DNA from: CALAMC01 sp964459465
GTDB taxonomy: Bacteria > Zixibacteria > MSB-5A5 > GN15 > PGXB01
Assembly: GCA_964459465.1 (NCBI GenBank)
Contig: CAYWLR010000001.1
Coordinates: 1-64,000, forward strand
Length of the DNA: 64,000 nucleotides
Direction: 5' to 3'
A program made the translations under genes and the position numbers. Below, piece after piece: positions 18,615 to 26,711 of the stretch (positions are counted from its first letter, which is position 1; the number at the start of each line of letters is the position of its first letter). The notes under the pieces are model-generated. The model worked only from the letters and a program-made list of their open reading frames with translations. It was not told where the DNA came from and searched no databases.

Positions 18615-20703
18615 GCTCGACGCTTTTTATTTTGAAATATTGCTCCTTTAGGGCAGTATCAAGTGAATCAAGACGTTCGGGCGCGATTCTTTCCAGACGT
18701 TGCCTGATTATCGGCACCTCCGGAAGATCCTTGTCCAGCCCGATGAACTTAAGATAATTATCGGCGGCTCGTTGTGGCTGCTTGTTCCGCTCCAATAAAA
18801 GCCCCTTGTACATGTATCCATAGGGGTCGCCCGGATGTTTGTCCAGCATTATGTCGGACAAACTGTCGGCCTTTTCGTAATCGCGCATGCGGTAATGAAA
18901 ACCGATAAAATCGACCATGATGACGCTGTCGGTCGGCGATATCGAACGCGCCCGGTTGAGCACCTCAAGACATTTGTGCTCCAGCTTGTTTTCCCGATAC
19001 AGCTCCGATAAAAAATGATAGGCCGTAAGATCTTCGGAATTGAGCCGTATCGCCAGCTTGAACTCGCTTTCGGCTTCCTCGTAGCGCTTGAAATGTTTAA
19101 GGATATTGCCGCGTTGAATGCGGTAATTGCCCTGATAGGGAAAACGCTCGACAAGGCGGTCGGCGAATTCCAGAGCGTCGGCATAACGCTTGTGGTAAAA
19201 CAGATCGGAGATCAAATCTGACTCCAGCCGCCCCGGGGCACTGCCCCGTATCGATTGCTCCTCTCTGTCGGCGTCGCCAAAGCGGCCCTGCTTGTAATAG
19301 TAATCCCGAAAAGCCACCAGCGCCGATTCATATTTGAATTCGTTGTGGCCAAGGTAACCTTTAAGAAATTTAATACCGCTTTCCGGGACTTGATACAACC
19401 AGATGACGGGGATAATAAGAAGCAATGCCATATACGGCAAGCGCCCGGCCAGACCCATTTTTGCAAATGATTCGGATGCGACCAGAACATAACCGCCCCA
19501 TAGAATCAGGCCCAAAAACAGAAAACCGAAAAGGGCCAGTTCCCGCGCCATACCGTTTGGCGGATTGATAATGAACGCCGTCAAAAGCATCGCCATGGTC
19601 AAAAGCATCAAATAGCTGGTTTGCCGGTTTTGCGACGCTCTCCTGAAACTCGTCAGCGCCGCCAGCCCGTACAGGGGAAACAGCGGCACCATGAAAAACA
19701 AAGCATTCAATTTTTCTGAAAGATTTTTCATCCCGATCAAACTGTAATACGGCGTTGCCGGATTGACCGCGATATGCAACAAACGGCTTTCGACGAAAAT
19801 ATCCGTCGATGCCCTCCAGTAAATCCAGACCAGCCCGACCACTATCGCCCCCAGCCCGATTATCAGTCCCGCCTTGCCCGGGCGCGACGCCTCCGGACGA
19901 CCGGGACTGAACGAGGCGTACAAAACCGCCGGCAACGTGCATATAAATATAAAATGCACGAATACCCCCAGGGCCGTCACCAGCCATAATTTAAGCAGGC
20001 CGTTGGTCGTTCCGGAAATATGCCTTTGTGCGGCCAGGACCGTTTGCACCAGCAAAAGCGCCGGAAGCATGATGTAATTTTCCGGCATCCCCATGAAGTA
20101 AATCAACTGCCCGCCGAATAAAAGCAACAGCAGAAAACCGGTTCTCATGCGGTCATCGTCGGTGAATAGTCGCGCCAGCTTGCAGGCGTAAATTATATAA
20201 ACCGCGCCGGATATAAACGAGATGAGGCGATAGCCCCATTCGGCGGCCGTCAGTTTGGAGATGCCTGTCAAGTCCAGGAATTTATATATCCACCAGGGCA
20301 GAAGCGTCCCGCCATACTCATACCAGCGAAACAGGGTTACTTCTTTCTGGGCGAAATTGGCCAGGTTGTTATATCCCATTCCCCAGAAATGACCCTGCAG
20401 CCGAAACAGTCCGAAGATTATTATTATGCCCGCCAGCCAAACCCACCTGGCCTTCGTGTACTGCGGTTGCCAGAAGTGTTTTTCCATGAGCGTGAAGGGC
20501 CAGATTGTCTTTTTGAATACGATTAAGGCCAGGCCTGCAACCGCCAACGCCGTCCATACGTACAGCGCCGGTGAGGGAAGCTGATGCAGGGCCGACAGCC
20601 CCCAGGAATTCTTGAAGATGTCCTTCCCGAATATCACCAGGGCCATAGACACGACGACGGCCAGATAGCCCATATATTCGGAGGTGGTTCTTTTTTCACT
20701 CAT
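18604..20703 (-). CDS. Polytopic membrane protein with C-terminal tetratricopeptide repeats
   Basis: The first ~450 of 699 residues contain about ten hydrophobic segments in the style of GT-C glycosyltransferases or related integral membrane proteins. Residues about 500-680 are soluble TPRs (for example EFADRLVERFPYQGNYRIQRGNILKHF and YEEAESEFKLAIRLNSED). A GT-C acidic motif is not clearly visible near the N-terminus, so enzymatic activity is unproven. It starts five bases after recR and probably shares its transcript. A comparable membrane-plus-TPR layout occurs in the gene at 34898. A role in envelope glycan or lipid assembly is possible but not shown. Confidence 0.85.
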   Translation of the reverse strand: MSEKRTTSEYMGYLAVVVSMALVIFGKDIFKNSWGLSALHQLPSPALYVWTALAVAGLALIVFKKTIWPFTLMEKHFWQPQYTKARWVWLAGIIIIFGLFRLQGHFWGMGYNNLANFAQKEVTLFRWYEYGGTLLPWWIYKFLDLTGISKLTAAEWGYRLISFISGAVYIIYACKLARLFTDDDRMRTGFLLLLLFGGQLIYFMGMPENYIMLPALLLVQTVLAAQRHISGTTNGLLKLWLVTALGVFVHFIFICTLPAVLYASFSPGRPEASRPGKAGLIIGLGAIVVGLVWIYWRASTDIFVESRLLHIAVNPATPYYSLIGMKNLSEKLNALFFMVPLFPLYGLAALTSFRRASQNRQTSYLMLLTMAMLLTAFIINPPNGMARELALFGFLFLGLILWGGYVLVASESFAKMGLAGRLPYMALLLIIPVIWLYQVPESGIKFLKGYLGHNEFKYESALVAFRDYYYKQGRFGDADREEQSIRGSAPGRLESDLISDLFYHKRYADALEFADRLVERFPYQGNYRIQRGNILKHFKRYEEAESEFKLAIRLNSEDLTAYHFLSELYRENKLEHKCLEVLNRARSISPTDSVIMVDFIGFHYRMRDYEKADSLSDIMLDKHPGDPYGYMYKGLLLERNKQPQRAADNYLKFIGLDKDLPEVPIIRQRLERIAPERLDSLDTALKEQYFKIKSVEPTE

Positions 20704-20708
20704 GGCGA

Positions 20709-21308
20709 TTATTCTATTTCCCGGCGTCCTTCCAGTGCCCGCGACAGGGTCACGCCGTCCGCATATTCGAGGTCGCTTCCGACCGGCAGGCCGCGCGCAA
20801 TCCTGGTTATTTTTACGCCCATCGGCTTTAAAAGTTTGGCCAGGTACAACGCCGTCGCCTCGCCCTCCACGTTAGGGTTGGTGGCGATAATTATTTCCCT
20901 GACGTTGTCGTCGAGACGTCCGAGCAGTTCTTTGATTTTAATGTCGTCGGGACCCAGTCCGTCGAGCGGGGAAATGCGCCCGCCGAGAACGTGATAAACC
21001 CCCCGGTAACTTTCCGATTTTTCCAGCGCCGCCAGGTCCATGGCTTCTTCGACGACACAAATGACGCTGTTATCGCGTTTGGCGTCGGTACAAATATAAC
21101 AGGGGTCCTCTTCGGTGATATTATTGCAGCGCGAACAGAAACCGACTTTGTCCTTGATATCGCGAATGGCCTCGGCCAGCTCGAGCGCTTCCTCGCGCCG
21201 GGCCTTGAGAATATGAAACGCCAGCCGCCCCGCCGACTTGCGCCCGATACCGGGCAACTGGGCCAACAGCGTGATCAGCCGATTGACGGAATCAGTCCGG
21301 TCAAACAT
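20709..21308 (-). CDS. recR: Recombination mediator RecR
   Basis: A 199-residue protein, standard for RecR, which with RecO/RecF loads RecA at gaps. N-terminal helix-hairpin-helix (LLAQLPGIGRKSAGRLAFHIL), a C4 zinc finger (CSRCNNITEEDPCYIC), a Toprim domain (ICVVEEAMDLAALE ... YHVLGG) and the C-terminal Walker-like segment (PNVEGEATALYLAKLL, ARGLPVGSDLEYAD) are all present. It lies seven bases after ybaB in the widely conserved dnaX-ybaB-recR order. Confidence 0.97.
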   Translation of the reverse strand: MFDRTDSVNRLITLLAQLPGIGRKSAGRLAFHILKARREEALELAEAIRDIKDKVGFCSRCNNITEEDPCYICTDAKRDNSVICVVEEAMDLAALEKSESYRGVYHVLGGRISPLDGLGPDDIKIKELLGRLDDNVREIIIATNPNVEGEATALYLAKLLKPMGVKITRIARGLPVGSDLEYADGVTLSRALEGRREIE

Positions 21309-21315
21309 AGGCCGA

Positions 21316-21642
21316 TCAGAAAGGCAGGTTCAGGCCGGGAAGATTCATCCCGCCGGTCAATTGGCTCATCTGTTCCTGTTGAATCTCCTGGGCTTTCTGG
21401 CGGGCCTGATTGACCGCCGCCACAATCAAATCCTGGAGCATTTCGACGTCGTCGGGATTGACCACTTCCTTGTCGATGGTGATTTCCAGCACTTCCTGTT
21501 TGCCGTTGACCACGCATTTGACCATGCCGCCGCCGGAACTGCCCTCTATTTCCATTGCTTCCAGCTCAGCCTGAATTTTTTCCATCTGGGCCTGCATCTG
21601 CTGAATCTGCTTCATCATGTTGCCCAGCTGTCCTTTATTCAT
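21316..21642 (-). CDS. YbaB/EbfC nucleoid-associated protein
   Basis: A 108-residue DNA-binding protein of the YbaB/EbfC family, typical in length. The N-terminal half is a long methionine/glutamine-rich helix (MMKQIQQMQAQMEKIQAELE). The centre holds VKCVVNGKQEVLEITID, followed by DLIVAAVNQARQKAQE. An AAAGGAGCC ribosome-binding site precedes the ATG. It sits between dnaX and recR, as in most bacteria. Confidence 0.95.
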   Translation of the reverse strand: MNKGQLGNMMKQIQQMQAQMEKIQAELEAMEIEGSSGGGMVKCVVNGKQEVLEITIDKEVVNPDDVEMLQDLIVAAVNQARQKAQEIQQEQMSQLTGGMNLPGLNLPF

Positions 21643-21659
21643 CGTATGGCTCCTTTGTA

Positions 21660-23342
21660 TTAATCATCGACTTTTTTCTTTCCGACAATTTCGCCGTTGA
21701 ATCGTTCGACAATATCTTTCAATTTCTTGTCCGATTCCAGTATTTTTTCGACATCGATTTTCTCCACCGTCGGCGCTTTGGCCTCCACGGTCTCCGGCTT
21801 TTTGGTCGGGTCTATTTCATACTTTATTTTAAGTGGCGTTTTAAAAAATGTCCGCAGTTCGTTGTGTATGGTCGTTATATAATCCGGCTTCTCCAGGACC
21901 TGCTTGGATGTCCCGCCCGCGTTATAAAATACGGCCGTGATGATATTCTCGCGCACCTCCCGTATTTCGGCCATCGATAAGAGAGCCGCCAGCATACGGT
22001 TCTGCTTTTTAACCTGCTCGGTGAAATCCGCCCACTTCGACTGAATCATGGGCAAATTGACCGGCGCGCCGGTCAGGGGAGACGTGCTTTCGCGCGGCGC
22101 AGGTGTGACCAACGGCGCTTCATCCCCGAGAAATTCCTTTTTTGCCGTTGGCGCCGCCGTCGGTTTACCGAAAAGATCTGCCCCGGCTTCCGCAATCGGG
22201 GCGCCTCTGTCTTCGGCCGACAACCGCGCCAGAATCTCTTCGAAACGCACCGTCGATTCCATGCTGGCCAGTTTGAGAGTCATCGTTTCCAATAATAACC
22301 TCGGGTCAAGCCCGCTTTTCAAATCAAGCGTCATATCGGTGACGGCTTTAATCATCCGCAGCAAATCCCCGGTCGTAAAATACTCCGCCTGCTTTTTAAT
22401 CTCTTCCAATTCCGACGCCGTCACTTCCAGAATTTTTTCAGGATTTTTGGAATTCTTGGCAATCATCAGACTGCGCATATACATCGCCAAACCTCCGCAG
22501 AACTCGGATACTTCCGCGCCCGAATCCATCAGTTCGACTATTTTTTCCAGCGCCCCCGACTGGTCGCGGGCCGCGATGGTTTCGATATACGCCGCAAAAA
22601 ACCGGGTGTCGATTAACCCCAATGCCTCGACCACTTTTGCGCCGTCGATTTCCTCTCCGGCAAAAGCCGAAAGCTGATCCAGAAGCGACAGGCTGTCGCG
22701 CACCGAACCGTCGGCCTTGCGGGCAATGATAAATGCGGCGGCATCATCGAGAATCAGACTTTCGTCTCCCGCGATCTTTTTGATATGCCGGGCCAGTTCG
22801 GCGACGCTCACCCGGTGAAAATCATACCGCTGCGTGCGTGAACGAATCGTCTCCGGAACTTTGTGAGGTTCGGTGGTGGCAAAAATAAACACCACGTGCG
22901 GCGGCGGCTCTTCAAGGGTCTTCAGCAGGGCGTCGAAAGCCGACCCGGACAGGCGATGCACTTCGTCTATAATATATATCCGCTTTTTGCCCGTCGTCGG
23001 CAGGTAACGGACATTTTCTCTTAGCGCCCGGATGTCATCGACCCCGGTATTGGACGCGGCGTCGATTTCGAGCACGTCCAGAGCCGTGCCGGACATGATT
23101 TCCAGGCAGGAGGGACATTTATCGCAGGGCGTCGCCGTCGGGCCTTCGGCGCAGTTTAAGGCCTTGGCCAGCACCCGAGCCGTCGTCGTTTTGCCCGTGC
23201 CGCGCGGACCGGTAAAAAGATATCCCGATGATACCCGCCCCGAGGCGATCGCGCTTTTCAGCGTTTTCGAGATATGCCGCTGCGCGATGATGTCGTCGAA
23301 CTGCTGCGGACGATACTTCCTGGCCAGAACCTGATACGACAT
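21660..23342 (-). CDS. dnaX: DNA polymerase III subunit gamma/tau
   Basis: Clamp-loader ATPase of the replication machinery, 560 residues from ATG at 23342 (MSYQVLARKYRPQ is the conserved start). A GTG nine codons upstream is rejected because it would lie inside the SRP RNA. Walker A GPRGTGKT (45-52), zinc cysteines C64, C73, C76, C79, Walker B with DExH (IIDEVH, 124-129) and the SRC-like arginine region (TIRSRTQRYDF) are intact. After about residue 370 it becomes variable, as in tau tails. No programmed-frameshift slip site was noticed. Confidence 0.96.
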   Translation of the reverse strand: MSYQVLARKYRPQQFDDIIAQRHISKTLKSAIASGRVSSGYLFTGPRGTGKTTTARVLAKALNCAEGPTATPCDKCPSCLEIMSGTALDVLEIDAASNTGVDDIRALRENVRYLPTTGKKRIYIIDEVHRLSGSAFDALLKTLEEPPPHVVFIFATTEPHKVPETIRSRTQRYDFHRVSVAELARHIKKIAGDESLILDDAAAFIIARKADGSVRDSLSLLDQLSAFAGEEIDGAKVVEALGLIDTRFFAAYIETIAARDQSGALEKIVELMDSGAEVSEFCGGLAMYMRSLMIAKNSKNPEKILEVTASELEEIKKQAEYFTTGDLLRMIKAVTDMTLDLKSGLDPRLLLETMTLKLASMESTVRFEEILARLSAEDRGAPIAEAGADLFGKPTAAPTAKKEFLGDEAPLVTPAPRESTSPLTGAPVNLPMIQSKWADFTEQVKKQNRMLAALLSMAEIREVRENIITAVFYNAGGTSKQVLEKPDYITTIHNELRTFFKTPLKIKYEIDPTKKPETVEAKAPTVEKIDVEKILESDKKLKDIVERFNGEIVGKKKVDD

Positions 23343-23356
23343 AACGTTATTTTTAT

Positions 23357-23624
<268 letters not shown>

Positions 23625-23653
23625 TATATTGCTTTCTCCCCAAGATTATAAAA

Positions 23654-23726
23654 TGGAGCAGAGCGGGCTCGAACCGCCGACCCCCACGTTGCGAACGTGG
23701 TGCTCTCCCAATTGAGCTACTGCCCC
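23654..23726 (-). tRNA. tRNA-Ala (anticodon CGC)
   Basis: A 73-base cloverleaf: acceptor GGGGCAG/CTGCTCC, D-arm with AGCTCAATTGGGAGAGC, anticodon arm CCACG-TTCGCAA-CGTGG giving anticodon CGC (codon GCG), and T-arm GGCGG-TTCGAGC-CCGCT. The alanine identity pair G3-U70 is present. CCA is not encoded. It lies directly upstream of the SRP RNA in the same direction. Confidence 0.95.
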
Positions 23727-23846
23727 AATTTTATATTTCACAACGGCTTTCTATAAAACCGCCGATTACTGCAAAAACCCAAATAAACACAAATCCCACC
23801 CAAAATCAAGGACTTTTGCATCAATCGAAATTAAGGTTAATTGATC

Positions 23847-23874
23847 TTGACAAGCCAATATCATCACATAGCTT
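23847..23874 (+). promoter_or_regulatory. Possible promoter of the gene at 23908
   Basis: A consensus TTGACA (23847-23852) is followed after 16 bases by TAGCTT (23869-23874), a poor -10. The spacing to the start codon is reasonable. Confidence 0.42.
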
Positions 23875-23907
23875 ATGCCATAACAATTTCCGGAAGGGAA
23901 GTATTCT

Positions 23908-24528
23908 ATGCTCAAATCACAAACTTTCCTCATCCCGGGCATTGTTGTCATTGCCTTATCATTTGTCATCGGAAATGCCTGTGCGGATAACATCAATAAA
24001 TCCTGGAAAATGGGACTTGGATTCGCATCCGGATATGATTTACCAGCCGGGAGCTTTAAAAGATTTTTCGACGGCGGGCCCTCCTATGACGGCAGTCTTT
24101 TAATACGCACCACCGATCAAATTGATGTCAAACTTACTATTGGCAAGGTCGGCCTGAAAAGCGGCCAAACGCCGATACCGATCGATTTATCAGCCTGCAG
24201 AATTGTCATTGATGCTCTTTATCATAGAAGCAACCCCGAAATATCACCGGGAACGATTTATCCATACGCGATCGGCGGCCTGGGCGTAATTCAATTCAGC
24301 TATGATATGAACGGCCATTCCGACTCCGGCACGGATTTATTGCTTGCTTCCGGTGGTGGGCTGTTTATCCATATTTTATCGAATATCGTTCTGGACATTT
24401 CCATCGGCCTGGATATGACTGTTTCCCGAGATTATGAGTATTCGATTACTAATGACCAGATCGATTATTACCGTCTCCATTATTGTAATATGATAAGATT
24501 CAACGCCGGACTGATGGCGCTTTTATAA
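23908..24528 (+). CDS. Small outer-membrane beta-barrel-like protein
   Basis: A 206-residue protein with a signal peptide (about 1-26, GNACA-DN) and an upstream GGAAGGG site. The mature part alternates short amphipathic strands and turns (KMGLGFASGYDLPAGSF, SLLIRTTDQIDVKLTIGKV, YPYAIGGLGVIQFSY, LLASGGGLFIHIL, LDISIGLDMTV) in the style of OmpA/OmpW-like eight-stranded barrels. No known family is certain. It ends in a hydrophobic strand rather than an aromatic residue. Confidence 0.75.
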   Translation: MLKSQTFLIPGIVVIALSFVIGNACADNINKSWKMGLGFASGYDLPAGSFKRFFDGGPSYDGSLLIRTTDQIDVKLTIGKVGLKSGQTPIPIDLSACRIVIDALYHRSNPEISPGTIYPYAIGGLGVIQFSYDMNGHSDSGTDLLLASGGGLFIHILSNIVLDISIGLDMTVSRDYEYSITNDQIDYYRLHYCNMIRFNAGLMALL

Positions 24529-24592
24529 GAGTATCGCGATCGCCACGGCTCCTGCCGCACGCACATGGCTCCGACCGGGTATAAACTTTTTG

Positions 24593-24621
24593 TTGCCTTG
24601 AAACCGGGAAACCATTATAAG
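24593..24621 (+). promoter_or_regulatory. Probable promoter of the lipoprotein gene at 24666
   Basis: TTGCCT (24593-24598), a 17-base spacer and TATAAG (24616-24621). A start near 24628 gives a leader of about 38 bases that contains the AAAAGGAG ribosome-binding site. Confidence 0.52.
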
Positions 24622-24665
24622 TGTTGGGCATAAAAGATAATATATTTTGGGAAAAGGAGTAACAC

Positions 24666-25484
24666 ATGAAGAAATTCCTGATTCTGATGACCGCCACCGC
24701 CCTGCTTACCGGCCTGCTATTAGTCTCCTGCGGCGGTGAAAAAGAAGGGAAGACCGAAACCGAGGATGCCCTTCTGCCACAGGATACCGGCGAATCGACC
24801 CTGCTCGATACCACCATCACCGAACAACCCAAACCGGCTCCGCAAGTCGCCGAGCAAAAACCGGAGGCCAAACCGGAACCCAAACCTCAACCCAAACCGC
24901 AGCCCAAACCCGAGCCGACGCCCCAGTATATCGAAACCGTTCTGCTCAATCAGGGCGATATGCTCGAAGTGGAAATGCTGACCAAGCTGTCCACCGAAAC
25001 CAATAAGGTCGGCGATAAATTCCGCGTTTTGGTTCTCGGTCCGGCCGAAAAGGGAAAACCATCGGCATTTCCGGATGGAACCATTATCGAGGGTGAAATC
25101 GCGCAGATTTCCGATGGCAAAGCCAGCGGCGAGTCGGCCTGGATTCTGCCCAAATTCACGACCTTCATCCTGCCCGGTGAAACCGGTATTCCCATGGAGG
25201 GATACATTGTCACCAATGACGGTGATGGCATAATCAAAGCCGGCAGCAAGACCGGCACCGTCGCCAAAGACGCCGGAATCGGCGCCATCGCCGGAGGCGT
25301 CCTCGGTGCCATTACCGGCGGCGACAAGAAAACCGAAGGGGCCGTCAAGGGCGCCGTCATCGGGGCCGCGGCCGGTGGTGTCCTCGGCGCCGTCCTGCAC
25401 AAAGACCGCGTCGAAATCAACAACGGCAATAAAATGGATATCGCCATTATCGGTCAGGTCGTGCAGAGAAAACTGAAACAATAG
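24666..25484 (+). CDS. Lipoprotein with proline-rich linker and glycine-zipper segment
   Basis: A 272-residue protein with a lipoprotein signal: hydrophobic stretch then LLVSC (cysteine at about residue 21). A charged linker and a Pro-Lys/Glu repeat (roughly residues 60-85, units of PKP and PEP) could span the periplasm. A globular region follows (LLNQGDMLEVEMLTKLSTETNKVGDKF). The C-terminal half contains two glycine-zipper-like stretches (GIGAIAGGVLGAITGG, GAVIGAAAGGVLGAV), as in SlyB/17-kDa-antigen type outer-membrane proteins. Role: probably envelope integrity; the function is not established. Confidence 0.83.
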   Translation: MKKFLILMTATALLTGLLLVSCGGEKEGKTETEDALLPQDTGESTLLDTTITEQPKPAPQVAEQKPEAKPEPKPQPKPQPKPEPTPQYIETVLLNQGDMLEVEMLTKLSTETNKVGDKFRVLVLGPAEKGKPSAFPDGTIIEGEIAQISDGKASGESAWILPKFTTFILPGETGIPMEGYIVTNDGDGIIKAGSKTGTVAKDAGIGAIAGGVLGAITGGDKKTEGAVKGAVIGAAAGGVLGAVLHKDRVEINNGNKMDIAIIGQVVQRKLKQ

Positions 25485-25516
25485 CTTTTGATTCGAAAAC
25501 AAATTTTAAATTTTCG

Positions 25517-25543
25517 GGCGGGTCAATGATAGATCCGCCTTTT
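25517..25543 (+). terminator. Terminator between convergent lipoprotein genes
   Basis: GGCGGGTC (25517-25524) pairs with GATCCGCC (25532-25539), one G-T wobble, and is followed by TTTTC. It serves the plus-strand gene. Confidence 0.6.
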
Positions 25544-25553
25544 CATTTGTATG

Positions 25554-26132
25554 TCAATATTCTCCCTTTTTAATCAGCTTCTTTATGACTTCCGCCGTAA
25601 AGGCCGGCTTGATTTTGTAACCACCGATATCGGCCTTACCCAGAAAACGCCCGTCGGGGCTTTTTAATTCAAAGTTGACTTCACTGATTCGGTCGACCTC
25701 TTTCAATACCACGTACGAATTCATCGAATCGCGTTCGGCCGGACTACACTTGGTGTAGCCCGACCTGGGGTTTTGATGAATATCGCGAATTTCGCCTGTC
25801 ATGCCCGGCCCATTTATCATCAGGGCGATAATCCCTGCTTCAGTCGAATCCTCGCCGATAGCGATGCCCTCGTCGGCCAGATGCACTTTAATGGCCCATA
25901 CATATTTTTTAATGCGTTCATTGATTCCGAATTCTTCCCGCAATATTGCAAACGATGGCAGCGAATCCTGATGAGGATTTTGGTCAATCAACCTGATGTA
26001 CCATTGCTCGATACTTTTCGACTCCGGCGAGATAAGGGTATGACTCACGCGCGGCGAACTGCAGGCCCCAATGATAAAATTGATGGTCACTCCCATGAAC
26101 AGCACAAACACGATGCTTTTTACTTTCCCCAT
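25554..26132 (-). CDS. Hypothetical lipoprotein
   Basis: 192 residues from ATG at 26132, six bases after GGGAGG; a GTG one codon earlier is less likely. The signal ends in a lipobox-like IIGAC (cysteine at about residue 24). The mature sequence is mostly helical and charged, with no motif I recognise (KKYVWAIKVHLADEGIAIGED ... FELKSPDGRFLGKADIGGYKI). The last part could be a small beta-sandwich. It has its own likely promoter at 26174-26202. Confidence 0.75.
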   Translation of the reverse strand: MGKVKSIVFVLFMGVTINFIIGACSSPRVSHTLISPESKSIEQWYIRLIDQNPHQDSLPSFAILREEFGINERIKKYVWAIKVHLADEGIAIGEDSTEAGIIALMINGPGMTGEIRDIHQNPRSGYTKCSPAERDSMNSYVVLKEVDRISEVNFELKSPDGRFLGKADIGGYKIKPAFTAEVIKKLIKKGEY

Positions 26133-26173
26133 CACTTTCCTCCCTTATTCCGATTGCTCGATGTCCTTAAACC

Positions 26174-26202
26174 ATATTAATATCCCATAAAGCTTATTTC
26201 AA
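26174..26202 (-). promoter_or_regulatory. Probable promoter of the lipoprotein gene ending at 25554
   Basis: On the minus strand TTGAAA (26202-26197), 17 bases, TAATAT (26179-26174). It lies about 40 bases before the start codon of the lipoprotein. Confidence 0.52.
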
Positions 26203-26419
26203 AAGCCAGCGACGTGGCCGACCACTTTTTTTCGATATTGCTTTTCTCCCAGCTTCGTCCCGCCCATAGAAATTGCAGTTCGGCCCGGATATACCGCGTG
26301 AATTCATAACCGATTGATTCGCATATATAACTCCCTTCCCGAAGGCAAAACAAACTGGACTGATTTGAATATATCAGGTGCGTGTCAAAGATTGTCGTGG
26401 CGACAGTAATAAAATACAA
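26177..26419 (-). pseudogene. Possible C-terminal remnant of an outer-membrane barrel gene
   Basis: An 80-codon open frame with no ribosome-binding site. Its last 45 residues (ESIGYEFTRYIRAELQFLWAG ... ATSLAFEISFMGY) alternate polar and hydrophobic residues and end in an aromatic residue, like the final strands of an outer-membrane barrel. No matching N-terminal part exists upstream. It may equally be a chance frame. Confidence 0.25.
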
Positions 26420-26502
26420 ATTGCTATCACAAAATGCAAGACCGGTTTTAGTAAAAAGCCGATCGTTGCTTTGAGTTCCAACTTGGTAAAAAGTGTTTGT
26501 AG

Positions 26503-26526
26503 GTCAATTCTCCTTGGAGAATTGAC
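26503..26526. repeat. Perfect 11-bp inverted repeat
   Basis: GTCAATTCTCC, two T, then GGAGAATTGAC. It is a tight palindrome in an AT-rich gap with no T-run of terminator type. It may be a REP-like element or a protein-binding site. Confidence 0.55.
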
Positions 26527-26711
26527 ATCTTTACCGCCCCGGTTCCAATGTCGGGCAACTACGGGCGATGGAACCGTCCTTACTCGATATAGTTATAGAA
26601 ACCGCCAACAGAGCCGAACCGAAACTGCGCGACCTGATCGCCGCCGTGGTCGAGCGGATGTGAAAAACTATTTTTAAGCCAAATATTCGGACAAAACCGC
26701 GATCAAAAGAT

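Larger units (their letters stand above)
26136..26711. other. Gene-poor, AT-rich gap
   Basis: This gap holds a probable minus-strand promoter (26174-26202), a possible barrel-protein remnant (26177-26419) and a perfect inverted repeat (26503-26526). It also holds a 31-codon plus-strand ORF at 26568-26663 that I do not accept as a gene. Confidence 0.5.

Noticed and set aside
26568..26663. 31-codon frame starting MEPSLLDIVIETANRA
   Set aside because: It has a protein-like composition, but no ribosome-binding site or promoter. It may be the tail of a decayed gene.
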